DNA of 46,547 bases from Paracoccaceae bacterium (GTDB lineage Bacteria; Pseudomonadota; Alphaproteobacteria; Rhodobacterales; Rhodobacteraceae), in the NCBI GenBank assembly GCA_011389685.1, contig JAABTV010000026.1:1-46547 (forward strand), read 5' to 3'. The notes under the pieces were generated by a model. It did not search any database and was not told the DNA's origin. It saw nothing but the letters and a program-made list of their open reading frames with translations. Shown piece after piece: positions 25,799-34,319 of this stretch (position 1 is its first letter; every line of letters begins with the position of its first letter). The translations under genes and the position numbers were made by a program.

Positions 25799-27787
25799 AT
25801 GGCCGAGAACCCACGAGCGAAAGACCGTGCCATGGCGGCCATCGAGGCCGAAAAGGCGGTCGAGCGGCTGACCTATACCGGGCCGGCGCGCTGGATGATC
25901 ATCGTCTGCACGCTTGCGGCGATCGGTCTTGCGGTCAACCAGCTCTTCAACCTGCGGCTGGGGGGATATGCCTTTCTGGAAGGCATGTATCTCTATTTCC
26001 TGGCGGGGCTGTTCCTGAGCCTGACCTTCATCACCTTCCGGGCGTGGGGGCCACCGTCGGCGAAGGTGCCGCTTTATGACTGGGCGCTGGCCATCATGAC
26101 GCTGGGGGTGGCCGGGTTCTTCATGTTCACGTCGGGCGAGAGTCTCGATTCCGGGTGGGAATATGCTGCGCCGGATCACGCGATCTGGATGTCGGTGCTG
26201 TTCTACGTGCTGATCCTCGAAGGCACGCGGCGGGCCGGGGGGCTGGTGCTGTTCGGTATCGTGCTGCTGTTCTCGCTCTACCCGACCTTTGCCGAACATG
26301 TGCCCGATCCGCTCAACGGGTTCACCCAGCCGTTCCGGGACGTTATCCCCTATTTCATGATCTCGTCCGAAGCGTCATTCGGTATCCCGATGAAGGCGTT
26401 CGGCAATCTGGTGATAGGGTTCATCCTGTTCGGCGCGGTGCTGCAATTCACCGGCGGGGGCAAGTTCTTCAACAACCTCGCGCTGTCGCTTGTCGGCGGT
26501 TATCGCGGCGGGGCGGCGAAGGTTTCGATCTTTGCCAGCGGCTTCATGGGGTCGATGTCGGGGTCGGTCATCTCGAACGTGCTGACCACCGGGGCGGTGT
26601 CGATTCCGGCGATGAAGAAGTCGGGATTCTCTCCGCGCTACGCCGCCGCGACCGAGGCCTGCGCCTCGACCGGGGGGGTGTTGATGCCGCCGATCATGGG
26701 GGCCACGGCCTTTGTCATCGCGTCATGGCTGAGCCGCCCTTATGTCGAGATCATGCTGGCTGCGGCGATCCCGTCGCTGCTCTATTTCTTTGGCCTTTTC
26801 ATGCAGATCGACGCCTATTCGGCGCGCCGCGGGCTGACCGGGATGGCGCGGGCCGACCTGCCGCGAGTCTGGCAGACGCTGCGCTCGGGCTGGCTTTACG
26901 TGGCGGTGTTCGCGCTGCTGATCTTCCTGATGGTCGCCTATCGCTGGGAGACGACCGCGCCGTTTTACGCGGTGGTCCTGTTGCTGGTGGTGAACCAGTT
27001 CAACCGGGGCGACCGGATGTCGTGGGAGGGGTTCCTCAACGTCATCGTTTCGGTGGGGCGGACGCTGTCGGAACTGGTGGCGGTGTTGCTCGGGATCGGG
27101 ATGATCGTGGGGGCGTTTCAGGCCACCGGGCTGACCGGGCCGCTGGCCAATGAGCTGGTGCATATGGCGGGGAATTCGATTCCGATGCTGCTGATCATGG
27201 GGGCGGTGACGGCGTTCATCTTCGGCATGGGGATGACGGTGACGGCCTGTTACATCTTCCTGGCCGTGGTCCTTGCCCCGGCGCTGGTGCAGGCCGGACT
27301 GAACGAGCTGGCGGTGCATCTGTTCATCCTCTACTGGGGCATGGTGAGTTTCATCACGCCCCCCGTGGCGCTGGGCGCCTTCGCGGCGGCCTCGATGGCC
27401 GGGGCGGGCGCGATGAGGACCGGGTTCGAGGCGATGAAACTGGGTGGGACGATCTATATCGTTCCCTTCTTTTTCGTTCTGAATCCGGCACTTATCGGAC
27501 AGGGGCCACCGCTGGAAGTGGCGGTGGTACTGGCCTGTGCGCTATTGGGCGTGTGGTTCATCTCGGCCGCGTTGCAGGGCTATGCGAGTTTCGTCGGGCC
27601 CTTGCCGATGGGGGCCATGGGGCTTGCGTCGCGCGCGCTCCTGCTGCTCGCCGGAGTCATGGTGGCGTCGCCGGCGGGGGGTGTTGCGGGGCTCAGTCAC
27701 ACCGCTCTGACGCTGGCGGGTTTCGTCGTGGCGCTGCTTCCGATGGGGGTTGCGTGGCGGCAGGCGAGGCTGCCGGGCGCGGCGTGA
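25799..27787 (+). CDS. TRAP transporter fused permease (DctQ-DctM type, TAXI-associated)
   Basis: A 662-residue inner-membrane protein, the usual size for the fused small and large TRAP permease subunits that accompany TAXI binding proteins. About 15 or more hydrophobic helices are visible. The N-terminal part (about 30-160) corresponds to the 4-helix Q module. The rest is the M module with GSMSGSVISNVLTTGAVSIP, ACASTGGVLMPPIMGATAF and FITPPVALGAFAAAS, the Gly/Pro-rich re-entrant loops of the family. The ATG at 25799 lies 10 nt after AAGGGG; a GTG at 25790 is too close to that site but would add three residues. It works with the binding protein 92 nt upstream. Confidence 0.93.
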   Translation: MAENPRAKDRAMAAIEAEKAVERLTYTGPARWMIIVCTLAAIGLAVNQLFNLRLGGYAFLEGMYLYFLAGLFLSLTFITFRAWGPPSAKVPLYDWALAIMTLGVAGFFMFTSGESLDSGWEYAAPDHAIWMSVLFYVLILEGTRRAGGLVLFGIVLLFSLYPTFAEHVPDPLNGFTQPFRDVIPYFMISSEASFGIPMKAFGNLVIGFILFGAVLQFTGGGKFFNNLALSLVGGYRGGAAKVSIFASGFMGSMSGSVISNVLTTGAVSIPAMKKSGFSPRYAAATEACASTGGVLMPPIMGATAFVIASWLSRPYVEIMLAAAIPSLLYFFGLFMQIDAYSARRGLTGMARADLPRVWQTLRSGWLYVAVFALLIFLMVAYRWETTAPFYAVVLLLVVNQFNRGDRMSWEGFLNVIVSVGRTLSELVAVLLGIGMIVGAFQATGLTGPLANELVHMAGNSIPMLLIMGAVTAFIFGMGMTVTACYIFLAVVLAPALVQAGLNELAVHLFILYWGMVSFITPPVALGAFAAASMAGAGAMRTGFEAMKLGGTIYIVPFFFVLNPALIGQGPPLEVAVVLACALLGVWFISAALQGYASFVGPLPMGAMGLASRALLLLAGVMVASPAGGVAGLSHTALTLAGFVVALLPMGVAWRQARLPGAA

Positions 27788-27820
27788 ACCCGAGTTTGCC
27801 TTACCACTGCGTCCCGCAGG

Positions 27821-27846
27821 GTTAACGCGGATTTTCCGCAAATCGG
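27821..27846 (+). repeat. GTTAACGCGG motif, copy B1
   Basis: GTTAACGCGG at 27821-27830 followed by ATTTTCCGC and AATCGG (27841-27846). The same head, with GGATCCTCCGC and GGAATCGG, appears at 28003-28031, and again at 13868-13896. B1 and the 28003 copy flank the structured repeat at 27838-27978, like imperfect direct repeats around an inserted element. Confidence 0.6.
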
Positions 27847-27978
27847 ATTCGTCTCGTGCCCAACGAAAGGGCAGCACCCGGCCGGGGGGCGGCCCCCTCT
27901 CGCCAGATTTTTCTGCGAAAAATCGCCGGCCGGGCAATGAGGTGCTGCCTGGGCGGCTTCGCCGCCGTTCCGGGCGGG
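27838..27978. repeat. Structured intergenic repeat, family 1, copy B (short form)
   Basis: This lies in the 342-nt gap 27788-28129 after the TRAP permease. It is a nearly complete nested palindrome: GGCAGCACC (27870-27878) with GGTGCTGCC (27941-27949); CCCGGCCGG (27877-27885) with CCGGCCGGG (27926-27934); and the apical hairpin GATTTTTC-TGC-GAAAAATC (27906-27924). A separate GGCGGC-TTC-GCCGCC hairpin (27952-27966) follows. The block 27887-27978 matches 16573-16665 with about eight differences by eye. Frames through both copies contain stops or overlap structure only, so I treat it as non-coding. Confidence 0.82.
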
Positions 27979-28002
27979 CGCATTCGATCAAACCTGACAC
28001 GC

Positions 28003-28075
28003 GTTAACGCGGATCCTCCGCCAGGAATCGGGGGGTGTTTTGCGTATGATTCCCGGCTGCCGCCCGGCTGCCGGG
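28003..28075 (+). repeat. Intergenic repeat, family 2, copy B2
   Basis: The second copy of the element at 13868-13929: GTTAACGCGG head (28003-28012), identical GGAATCGGGGGGTG (28024-28037), then an 11-nt longer spacer, then the identical 23-nt double CGGCTGCCG block (28053-28075). It follows copy B of the family-1 repeat directly. Together the two families account for most of the 342-nt gap between the TRAP permease and the SDR gene that ends at 28130. Confidence 0.75.
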
Positions 28076-28129
28076 GCAATCCTGCGCAGGTGCCGGGAAA
28101 AGTGTTGACGCGGCGCGCGGTGAGACGGT

Positions 28130-28876
28130 TCAGATACAGCGCCCGCCATCCACCTCCATGCAGATGCCGGTGATCATGCCGGCCTCGTTGCTGCACAGGA
28201 AGGCCGCCGCGTTGCCCATGTCCTCGGGTGTCGAGAACCGGCCCAGCGGGATCGTCGAGAGGAATTTCGCGCGCATCTCTGGCGTGTCCTCGCCCATGAA
28301 GCTGGCCAGGAGCGGGGTTTCGCCGGCCACCGGGTTGATCGCGTTGACCCGGATGCCACGCGGGGCCAGCTCCACCGCCATCGCCTTGGTCGCAGTGTTC
28401 ACCCAACCCTTGGAGGAATTATACCAGTTGAGATTGGGCCGCGGGCTGAGCCCCGCCGTGGACGATACGTTGAGGATCGCACCGGTCGCGCGTTCCTTCA
28501 TATGCGGCACGAGCGCCCGGGCAAAGAGATAGATCGACTTGCAATTGACCGCGAACACCCGGTCGAAATCGGCCTCGCTCACCTCTTCCATCGGGGCGGG
28601 CATATGGGTGACGCCGGCATTGTTGACAAGGATGTCGACCCCGCCGAACACCTCGCGCGCCTCGTCCACCACGCGCGAAACGTCATCCCAATCCGCGACA
28701 TTCGCCGCCGATCCGAACGACCCCGCGCCCAGTTCCTCGGCCATGTCCATGGTGCCCTGTTCGTTGATGTCAACCACCATCACCTGCGCGCCCTCTTCCA
28801 CGAATTTGCGCGCGATTCCCGCGCCGAAGCCGCTGGCGGCACCTGTCACGATCGCGGTCTTTCCTGTCAGTCTCAT
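28130..28876 (-). CDS. SDR-family NAD-dependent oxidoreductase
   Basis: A 248-residue classical short-chain dehydrogenase. It has TGAASGFGAGIA (11-22) as the TGxxxGxG cofactor motif and Asp36 at the end of strand 2, which favours NAD over NADP. NNAG is at 85-88, the catalytic Ser is in NVSST (138-139), and Tyr152 and Lys156 lie in WYNSSKGW. The product is annotated across the family as 3-oxoacyl-ACP reductase or glucose dehydrogenase without proof. As last gene of the 13-kb cluster it probably oxidises an alcohol or hydroxy-acid intermediate (inference). The ATG at 28876 overlaps the preceding stop as ATGA. Purine-rich GGGAGAGAGAG precedes it. Confidence 0.9.
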   Translation of the reverse strand: MRLTGKTAIVTGAASGFGAGIARKFVEEGAQVMVVDINEQGTMDMAEELGAGSFGSAANVADWDDVSRVVDEAREVFGGVDILVNNAGVTHMPAPMEEVSEADFDRVFAVNCKSIYLFARALVPHMKERATGAILNVSSTAGLSPRPNLNWYNSSKGWVNTATKAMAVELAPRGIRVNAINPVAGETPLLASFMGEDTPEMRAKFLSTIPLGRFSTPEDMGNAAAFLCSNEAGMITGICMEVDGGRCI

Positions 28877-29382
28877 GCTCTCTCTCCCGTTTTCCTCATC
28901 GCGCCATCTGACGCCCTTGACTTGCCGTCGTCCAGCCCATGTGCCTGCCACAGTGGCATCAGACGCCGCGTCACGCGCTCGCGATCCTCGATCCATTCCG
29001 GCTCGGTCCTGTCATGGCCCTCGTGATAGCGCGGGTCATCCATGCCGGTGATGATCACCGGCGCGTCGCCGAACTGATCGGCGGTGATGTCGACGATCCG
29101 CGCCGGATCACGCACCACCACCCAGACATGCCCCCGCGTGACGTGCCCAACGCAATATCCGCAATCGCAGCCGATCGGACAGCCGAAGGCCATACGCGCT
29201 TCGAACCCCGCGTCGCGCAACACCTCGACCAGGAGCCGCGAAGTGCGCCCGCATGTGCCGGTCGACAGGGTGCGCCGCCCCTCGGGCGATCCGGCCTCGC
29301 GGTGCCATTCGGCCCAATGCGACGCAAGGAAGGCGCGCACCTCCTGCGCGAGCCGTTCCAGCCGAGCGACGCCGTCAGCCAT
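28873..29382 (-). CDS. Small transglutaminase-like protein with a Cys cluster, function unknown
   Basis: A 169-residue protein I cannot assign to a named family. The order Cys44 (STGTCGRTSRLLVEVLRDAGF), His85 (RGHVWVVV) and Asp98 (IVDITADQFG) is the Cys-His-Asp triad layout of transglutaminase-like/papain-fold proteins, with helix after Cys and strands around His and Asp as expected. Between Cys and His is an unusual insert, FGCPIGCDCGYCVGH (C68, C72, C74, C77, H80), which could bind a metal or be redox-active. It overlaps the aldehyde dehydrogenase by 8 nt and the SDR by 4 nt, so it is translationally embedded in the catabolic operon. There is no signal peptide, so it is cytoplasmic. The triad is read by eye. 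Confidence 0.72.
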   Translation of the reverse strand: MADGVARLERLAQEVRAFLASHWAEWHREAGSPEGRRTLSTGTCGRTSRLLVEVLRDAGFEARMAFGCPIGCDCGYCVGHVTRGHVWVVVRDPARIVDITADQFGDAPVIITGMDDPRYHEGHDRTEPEWIEDRERVTRRLMPLWQAHGLDDGKSRASDGAMRKTGERA

Positions 29383-30826
29383 GATAGGCCGCGACCGTTT
29401 TCAGCACGGTGAATCCATAAAGCGCCTCGAACCCTTTCTCGCGCCCGTGGCCGGACTTGCCCATGCCGCCAAAGGGCAGTTCCACACCGCCCCCCGCGCC
29501 ATAGTTGTTGATGAAGACCTGACCCGCCTGGATCGCCCGGGCCAGCCGCATCTGGCGCGCGCCGCTCTCGCTCCAGACCGAAGCCACCAGCCCGTAATCG
29601 GTGCCGTTGGCGATGGCCACGGCCTCGTCCTCGTCGTCGAAGGGAATGGCCACCTGCACGGGGCCGAAAATCTCGTCGCGGGCCAGCGCATGTGCTGCCG
29701 ACACGCCGGAAAACAGCGTCGGAACCACGTAATTGCCGCCCTCGGGCGCGTCGACCAGACGCGCCTGCCCGGCGGTTTCAAGGTCCGCGCCCTGATCGAG
29801 GAACCCGCTCACGATGCCCTTCTGCCGGGCCGAGATCAGCGGCCCCACGTCGAGATCGCTCATCGCCTGGCCGACGCGCAACTGCCCGTAACGCTCGGCC
29901 ATCCGGCCCACCACCTCGTTGTAGATCCCACGCTGGACGAGGATGCGCGAGGAGGCCGAACAGGTCTGGCCGGCGTTCTGCACCCCGGCATTGACAAGGA
30001 AGGGCAGCGCCGCGTCGATATCGGCATCGTCGAACACCACCTGCGGGCTTTTCCCGCCCAGTTCCAGCGTCACCGGCACCACGTTCTTCGCCGCCGCTGC
30101 CTGGATCATCGCGCCGGTGGCGACCGAGCCGGTAAAGCTCACATGGTCGATGCCGGGATGACCCGAAAGCGCCGCGCCCGCCTCGCCGCCCAGCCCCGGG
30201 ACCACGTTCAGAACACCATCGGGCAGACCTGCCGCCTTGGCCAGATCGGCAAAGGCCAGCGCGGTCAGGCAGGCATCCTCGGCCGGTTTCAGCACACAGG
30301 CATTGCCCGCCGCCAGCGCCGCGCCGACGCTGCGCCCGATGATCTGCATCGGGTAGTTCCACGGCACGATATGTGCCGTCACCCCGTGCGGCTCGCGCAG
30401 GGTATAGACGGTATAGCCATCGAGGTACGGGATGGTTTGCCCGTGCAGCTTGTCGGCTGCGCCACCATAGAATTCCATGTAGCGCGCCAATGCGACCGCA
30501 TCGGCGCGCGCCTGTTTCAAGGGCTTGCCCACGTCCAGCGCCTCCAGCCGGGCCAGCGCCTCGACCTTTTCCTCGACCAGCGTTTTCAGCCGCATCAGGA
30601 TACGCCCGCGCTCCACCGCCGGAATGCGTGACCATACGCTATCGTATGCTTGCCGTGCGGCTGCCACCGCCGCATCCACATCCGGCTGTTGCCCGCGCGC
30701 GATCTCGCCGATCTGCTCCCCGGTCGAGGGGTTCATCAGGGGCAGGGTCTGGCCGGACGACGGTGCCACCCACTCCCCCGCGATCAGGCATTTCGACGGA
30801 TCGAACCACAGGTCTTCAAGGCTCAT
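29375..30826 (-). CDS. NAD-dependent aldehyde dehydrogenase (betaine-aldehyde-dehydrogenase-like)
   Basis: A 483-residue ALDH of normal length with all catalytic residues: Asn157 (VPWNYPM), Glu255 (LELGGKSPQ) and nucleophile Cys289 (NAGQTCSASSR). The late LPFGGMGKSGHGREKG segment is also present. The sequence resembles the broad group that includes betaine and gamma-aminobutyraldehyde dehydrogenases, but the substrate cannot be fixed. It lies 15 nt downstream of the ABC ATPase gene, so the imported compound or its breakdown product is presumably processed to an aldehyde. Here that could be the product of the ThDP enzyme in the same cluster (inference). Neighbouring genes overlap it on the 3' side. 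Confidence 0.93.
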   Translation of the reverse strand: MSLEDLWFDPSKCLIAGEWVAPSSGQTLPLMNPSTGEQIGEIARGQQPDVDAAVAAARQAYDSVWSRIPAVERGRILMRLKTLVEEKVEALARLEALDVGKPLKQARADAVALARYMEFYGGAADKLHGQTIPYLDGYTVYTLREPHGVTAHIVPWNYPMQIIGRSVGAALAAGNACVLKPAEDACLTALAFADLAKAAGLPDGVLNVVPGLGGEAGAALSGHPGIDHVSFTGSVATGAMIQAAAAKNVVPVTLELGGKSPQVVFDDADIDAALPFLVNAGVQNAGQTCSASSRILVQRGIYNEVVGRMAERYGQLRVGQAMSDLDVGPLISARQKGIVSGFLDQGADLETAGQARLVDAPEGGNYVVPTLFSGVSAAHALARDEIFGPVQVAIPFDDEDEAVAIANGTDYGLVASVWSESGARQMRLARAIQAGQVFINNYGAGGGVELPFGGMGKSGHGREKGFEALYGFTVLKTVAAYHG

Positions 30827-30841
30827 GTCACTTCCTTTCCC

Positions 30842-32434
30842 TCAGGCCGCGCCGCGCTCGGGGAGAACCGGCGCCGCCGCGATCAGCGTTTTCGTATAGT
30901 CATGTTGCGGCGCATCGAACACAAGGGCGGTCGGCCCTTCCTCGACGATCTCGCCGGCCTGCATCACCATCACCCGGTCGGTGATCGTGCGCACCACGCT
31001 CAGATCATGACTGATGAACAGATAGGTCAGCCCGAACCGCGCCGAAAGATCGGCCAGCAGATCGAGGATCTGTGCGCGGATGCTCACGTCGAGCGCGCTC
31101 ACCGCCTCGTCGAGGATGATCAGTTCGGGCTTGATGATCAGCGCCCTGGCAATCGCGATGCGCTGGCGCTGGCCGCCGCTGAACTCGTGGATGTATTTCA
31201 GCCGATCCTCTGGCGCCAGCCCGACGCTTTCCAGCGCCTCGGCAATCGCCCGGTCACGGTCCGCCCCGTTGGGTGGATCGTCCAGAAGATGAAACGGCTC
31301 GGCCACCAGCGGCCCGACTTTCCAGCGCGGGTTGAAGCTTCCGAACGGGTCCTGGAACACCACCTGCATCCGGCGGCGCACATCGCGGTTGGGGCGGTGG
31401 CCGGTAAAGACCGGCTCGCCATCGAGCAGGATTTCGCCCGACTGCACCTCTTCCAGCCCCAGAATGGCCCGGGTCAGTGTCGATTTTCCGCAGCCCGATT
31501 CCCCCACAAGGCCCAGGCTCTCGCCCTTCGCGATCTCGAAACTCACGCCATTCACCGCGCGGAAATGTTCCTGCGGGGCGAAAAGCCGGGTGCGGGGCAG
31601 GGCATAGTCGCGCACGACGTCGCGCACCTGCAGGAGCGGCACGTCGCGCGGGGTCTCGTCGCGTTCGGGCTGATGCCCCGAGGCCTCGAACAGCGCGCGG
31701 GTGTAGGGGTGGCGCATTTCGTCGAAGACCCGCCCGGTCGGCCCGGCCTCGACCACCTCGCCCTGCCGCATGATCACGATCTCATGGGCCATGTCGGCCA
31801 CCACGGCGAGGTCATGCGTGATCAGCATGCACCCCATGCCGTCCTCGTCGACCAGCCGCCTGAGCAGCCGCAATATCTGCGCCTGCGTCGTCACATCCAG
31901 CGCCGTGGTCGGTTCGTCCGCGATCAGGAGTTTCGGGCGCAGCGCGATCGCCATGGCGATCACCACGCGCTGGCGCTGGCCGCCGCTGAGTTCATGCGGA
32001 TAGCGCGACAGCGGGAATTTCGCCTCGGGCAGTTCGCAGCGTTCCAGCGCCTTGCGCGCCCGCGCCATCGCCTCGGCGCGGCTCACGTCCTCATGGATCA
32101 GGACGGTCTCGGCGACCTGCGCGCCGATGGGCTGGATCGGGTTCAATGCGGTCATCGGCTCCTGGAACACCATGCCGACCTCGTTGCCGCGAAGCCGGCA
32201 CAGGCTCGGTTCCGGCAGGGCCAGCATCTCGTGACCACCCAGCGTGACCCGGCCACGGCACACCGCGCCGTCGGGCAGAAGCTGCATCACCGAGAACGCG
32301 GTCATCGACTTGCCCGAGCCGCTTTCGCCGATCACGCCCACGATCTGCCCCGGCTGAACCGCAAGCGACACGTCCTTGAGGATCGCCTCGCCATGGATGT
32401 CGAGATCCAGCCCCTCGATCTCAAGAAGGCTCAT
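30842..32434 (-). CDS. ABC transporter ATP-binding protein, fused double ATPase (peptide/nickel type)
   Basis: A 530-residue protein carrying two complete nucleotide-binding domains, equivalent to DppD plus DppF joined. Domain 1: Walker A GESGSGKS near residue 35, signature LSGGQRQR, Walker [13 protein letters not shown]. Domain 2: Walker [10 protein letters not shown] near 310, signature FSGGQRQR, Walker [13 protein letters not shown]. Between them is the oligopeptide-type C-terminal region ([12 protein letters not shown]). It powers the two permeases encoded immediately upstream, whose last gene overlaps its start by 4 nt. Fused double ATPases are frequent in alphaproteobacterial members of this class. 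Confidence 0.95.
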   Translation of the reverse strand: MSLLEIEGLDLDIHGEAILKDVSLAVQPGQIVGVIGESGSGKSMTAFSVMQLLPDGAVCRGRVTLGGHEMLALPEPSLCRLRGNEVGMVFQEPMTALNPIQPIGAQVAETVLIHEDVSRAEAMARARKALERCELPEAKFPLSRYPHELSGGQRQRVVIAMAIALRPKLLIADEPTTALDVTTQAQILRLLRRLVDEDGMGCMLITHDLAVVADMAHEIVIMRQGEVVEAGPTGRVFDEMRHPYTRALFEASGHQPERDETPRDVPLLQVRDVVRDYALPRTRLFAPQEHFRAVNGVSFEIAKGESLGLVGESGCGKSTLTRAILGLEEVQSGEILLDGEPVFTGHRPNRDVRRRMQVVFQDPFGSFNPRWKVGPLVAEPFHLLDDPPNGADRDRAIAEALESVGLAPEDRLKYIHEFSGGQRQRIAIARALIIKPELIILDEAVSALDVSIRAQILDLLADLSARFGLTYLFISHDLSVVRTITDRVMVMQAGEIVEEGPTALVFDAPQHDYTKTLIAAAPVLPERGAA

Positions 32435-33279
32435 CGTCCGACCCTCCTGATCTTGGGGTCGAAGAGATCGCGCAGCCCGTCGCCCATCAGGTTGAGCCCC
32501 AGAACGGTGAGCAGGATCGCCAGCCCCGGAAAGATCGCCATATGCGGCGCGATGGAGATCATCGTCTGGCTGTCGGCCAGCATCCGCCCCCAGCTGGGCA
32601 GCGGCGGCTGCGCCCCGAGGCCCACGTAGGACAGCGCCGCCTCGGCCAGGATGCCAAGGGAAAACTGGATCGTCCCCTGCACGATCAGGAGGTTGGTCAC
32701 GTTGGGCAGGATATGCTCGAAACTGATCCGCGCGGCCCCCTTGCCCGCGACCCGCGCCGCCATCACGTAATCGCGCGTCCAGAGCGACAGCGCCGCGCCG
32801 CGCGTGAGCCGCGCGAAGACGGGGATGTTGAAAATCCCGATGGCGATGATCGCGTTGAGCGCCGAAGCGCCGAACACGGCAGTGATCATGATCGCGATCA
32901 GGAGCGAGGGGAAGGCAAAGACAAGGTCATTGCCGCGCATGATCACCTCGTCCAGCAGGCTGCCCTTGCGTGCCGCCGCCGCTAGCCCCAGCGGCACGCC
33001 CAGAACCATGCCGATCCCGACCGCCACCACCGCCACCGCGATCGAGGTGCGCGCGCCGACCATGACCATCGACAGGATATCGCGGCCGAAATGATCGGTG
33101 CCCAGCGGATGCATCCCGTCCGGGCCCTTCATCCGGTTGGGGATATCCAGCATCGCCACGTCATGCGGCACCCAGAGAAAGCTCACCACCGCCGCCAGCA
33201 CGAACACCGCCGTCAGGACCGCCCCGAGGACAAGGCTGCGCGAGCGCAGCGCGGCGCGAAGAAATCCGGTCTCGGTCAT
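32431..33279 (-). CDS. ABC transporter permease, DppC/OppC-like
   Basis: A 282-residue inner-membrane permease with six predicted helices. It has the N-terminal OppC-type segment around residue 20-40 and the permease signature region VAGKGAARISFEHILPNV that docks the ATPase. The HPLGTDHFGRDILSMVMVGA segment is a hallmark of the peptide/nickel subfamily. It pairs with the DppB-like permease, whose gene overlaps it by 4 nt. The substrate is not determined by sequence; members of this class carry dipeptides, oligopeptides, glutathione, nickel chelates, sugars or plant opines. Confidence 0.94.
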   Translation of the reverse strand: MTETGFLRAALRSRSLVLGAVLTAVFVLAAVVSFLWVPHDVAMLDIPNRMKGPDGMHPLGTDHFGRDILSMVMVGARTSIAVAVVAVGIGMVLGVPLGLAAAARKGSLLDEVIMRGNDLVFAFPSLLIAIMITAVFGASALNAIIAIGIFNIPVFARLTRGAALSLWTRDYVMAARVAGKGAARISFEHILPNVTNLLIVQGTIQFSLGILAEAALSYVGLGAQPPLPSWGRMLADSQTMISIAPHMAIFPGLAILLTVLGLNLMGDGLRDLFDPKIRRVGR

Positions 33280-34223
33280 CCTCGCACCCTCAGCCGGGGA
33301 TCGACCGCCGCATAGGCGATGTCGACCGCGAAATTCACCACGATCACCGCGAAGACCAAAAGCATCACCACCGATTCGACCACGATCAGGTCACGCGCGC
33401 TGATCGCCTGGAACACCAGCCGTCCCAGCCCGGGCAGGAAGAACACGTTCTCGATGATGATCGCCCCGGCCAGCAGGAACGAGAATTGCAGCCCGATGAT
33501 GGTGAGCACCGGGATCAGCGCGTTCCTGAGCGCATGGCGCCAAAGCGCCTGTCGTTTCGTCAGCCCCTTGGCCCGTGCGGTGCGGATGAAATCCTCGGAG
33601 AGCGTGTCCAGAAGCGACGAGCGCATCACCCGCGCAAGGATACTCGCCTGCGGCAGGGCCAGCGCGATGGCGGGCAGGGTCAGCGATTTCATCGCCGGGT
33701 AGACCCCGGCATCCCAACCGGCAAAGCCGCCCGCGCTGAACCAGCGCAGGTTGATCGCGAAGACCAGCACCATCAGCATCGCGAACCAGAAATTCGGGAT
33801 CGCCACGCCCAGCTGCGTGAGGCCCATCACGCTTACATCGGCGAGGCTGCCGCGCTTGCTCGCCGCCCAGATGCCGGCCGGAAAGGCGATCAGCGTGCTG
33901 AGCGTCAGGGCGTAAAGCGCCAGCGGCAGGGAAATCCACATCCGGTCCGCGATCATCTCGGAGACCGGGGTGCGATAGGTATAGGAGGTGCCGAAATCGC
34001 CGCGCAACATGCCCCCGACCCACGAGAGGTAGCGTTCGATCAGCGATCCGCTCAGCCCCAGCTGATCGCGCAGCGCGGCCAGCGTGTCCTCGGTGGCGTT
34101 GAGGCCCAGCATGAAGGCCGCCGGATCGCCCGGCACGACCTCGACAAAGAGGAAGATCACCACGCTCGCCACGACGAGCGAGAGCGAAAGCGAGACCAGG
34201 CGTTTGAGAACGAACCGCAGCAT
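33276..34223 (-). CDS. ABC transporter permease, DppB/OppB-like
   Basis: A 315-residue inner-membrane permease. The N-terminal MLRFVLKRLVSLSLSLVVAS, the VPGDPAAFMLG periplasmic motif and the cytoplasmic RTARAKGLTKRQALWRHALR (EAA loop) are typical of DppB/OppB. Its stop overlaps the DppC-like start by 4 nt. Upstream, 96 nt separate it from the esterase gene, and that gap contains a strong terminator-like hairpin (34269-34296), so the permeases may be expressed at a lower level than the genes before them or from their own promoter. Confidence 0.94.
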   Translation of the reverse strand: MLRFVLKRLVSLSLSLVVASVVIFLFVEVVPGDPAAFMLGLNATEDTLAALRDQLGLSGSLIERYLSWVGGMLRGDFGTSYTYRTPVSEMIADRMWISLPLALYALTLSTLIAFPAGIWAASKRGSLADVSVMGLTQLGVAIPNFWFAMLMVLVFAINLRWFSAGGFAGWDAGVYPAMKSLTLPAIALALPQASILARVMRSSLLDTLSEDFIRTARAKGLTKRQALWRHALRNALIPVLTIIGLQFSFLLAGAIIIENVFFLPGLGRLVFQAISARDLIVVESVVMLLVFAVIVVNFAVDIAYAAVDPRLRVRG

Positions 34224-34268
34224 GGGGCGAACCTAGAGCCGCCGGTCGGCACCGTCCAGAACGAAAAC

Positions 34269-34296
34269 GGGCCGGGCAGAACCTGCCGCCCGGCCC
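34269..34296 (-). terminator. Rho-independent-like terminator or attenuator after the esterase gene
   Basis: GGGCCGGGC (34269-34277) and GCCCGGCCC (34288-34296) are perfect complements, and inner GGCAG/CTGCC pairing extends the stem. Read on the minus strand the hairpin is followed by GTTTTCGTTCT, a T-rich but interrupted tail. It starts about 24 nt after the esterase stop codon. The position suggests partial termination between the secreted esterase and the transporter membrane genes. Confidence 0.55.
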
Positions 34297-34319
34297 CGGC
34301 TGGTGCCCTTCGAAACGGA

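Noticed and set aside
29375..29382. Frameshift between the aldehyde dehydrogenase and the small transglutaminase-like gene
   Set aside because: The ALDH ends with a normal C-terminus and full length; the 8-nt overlap is an ordinary coupled start.
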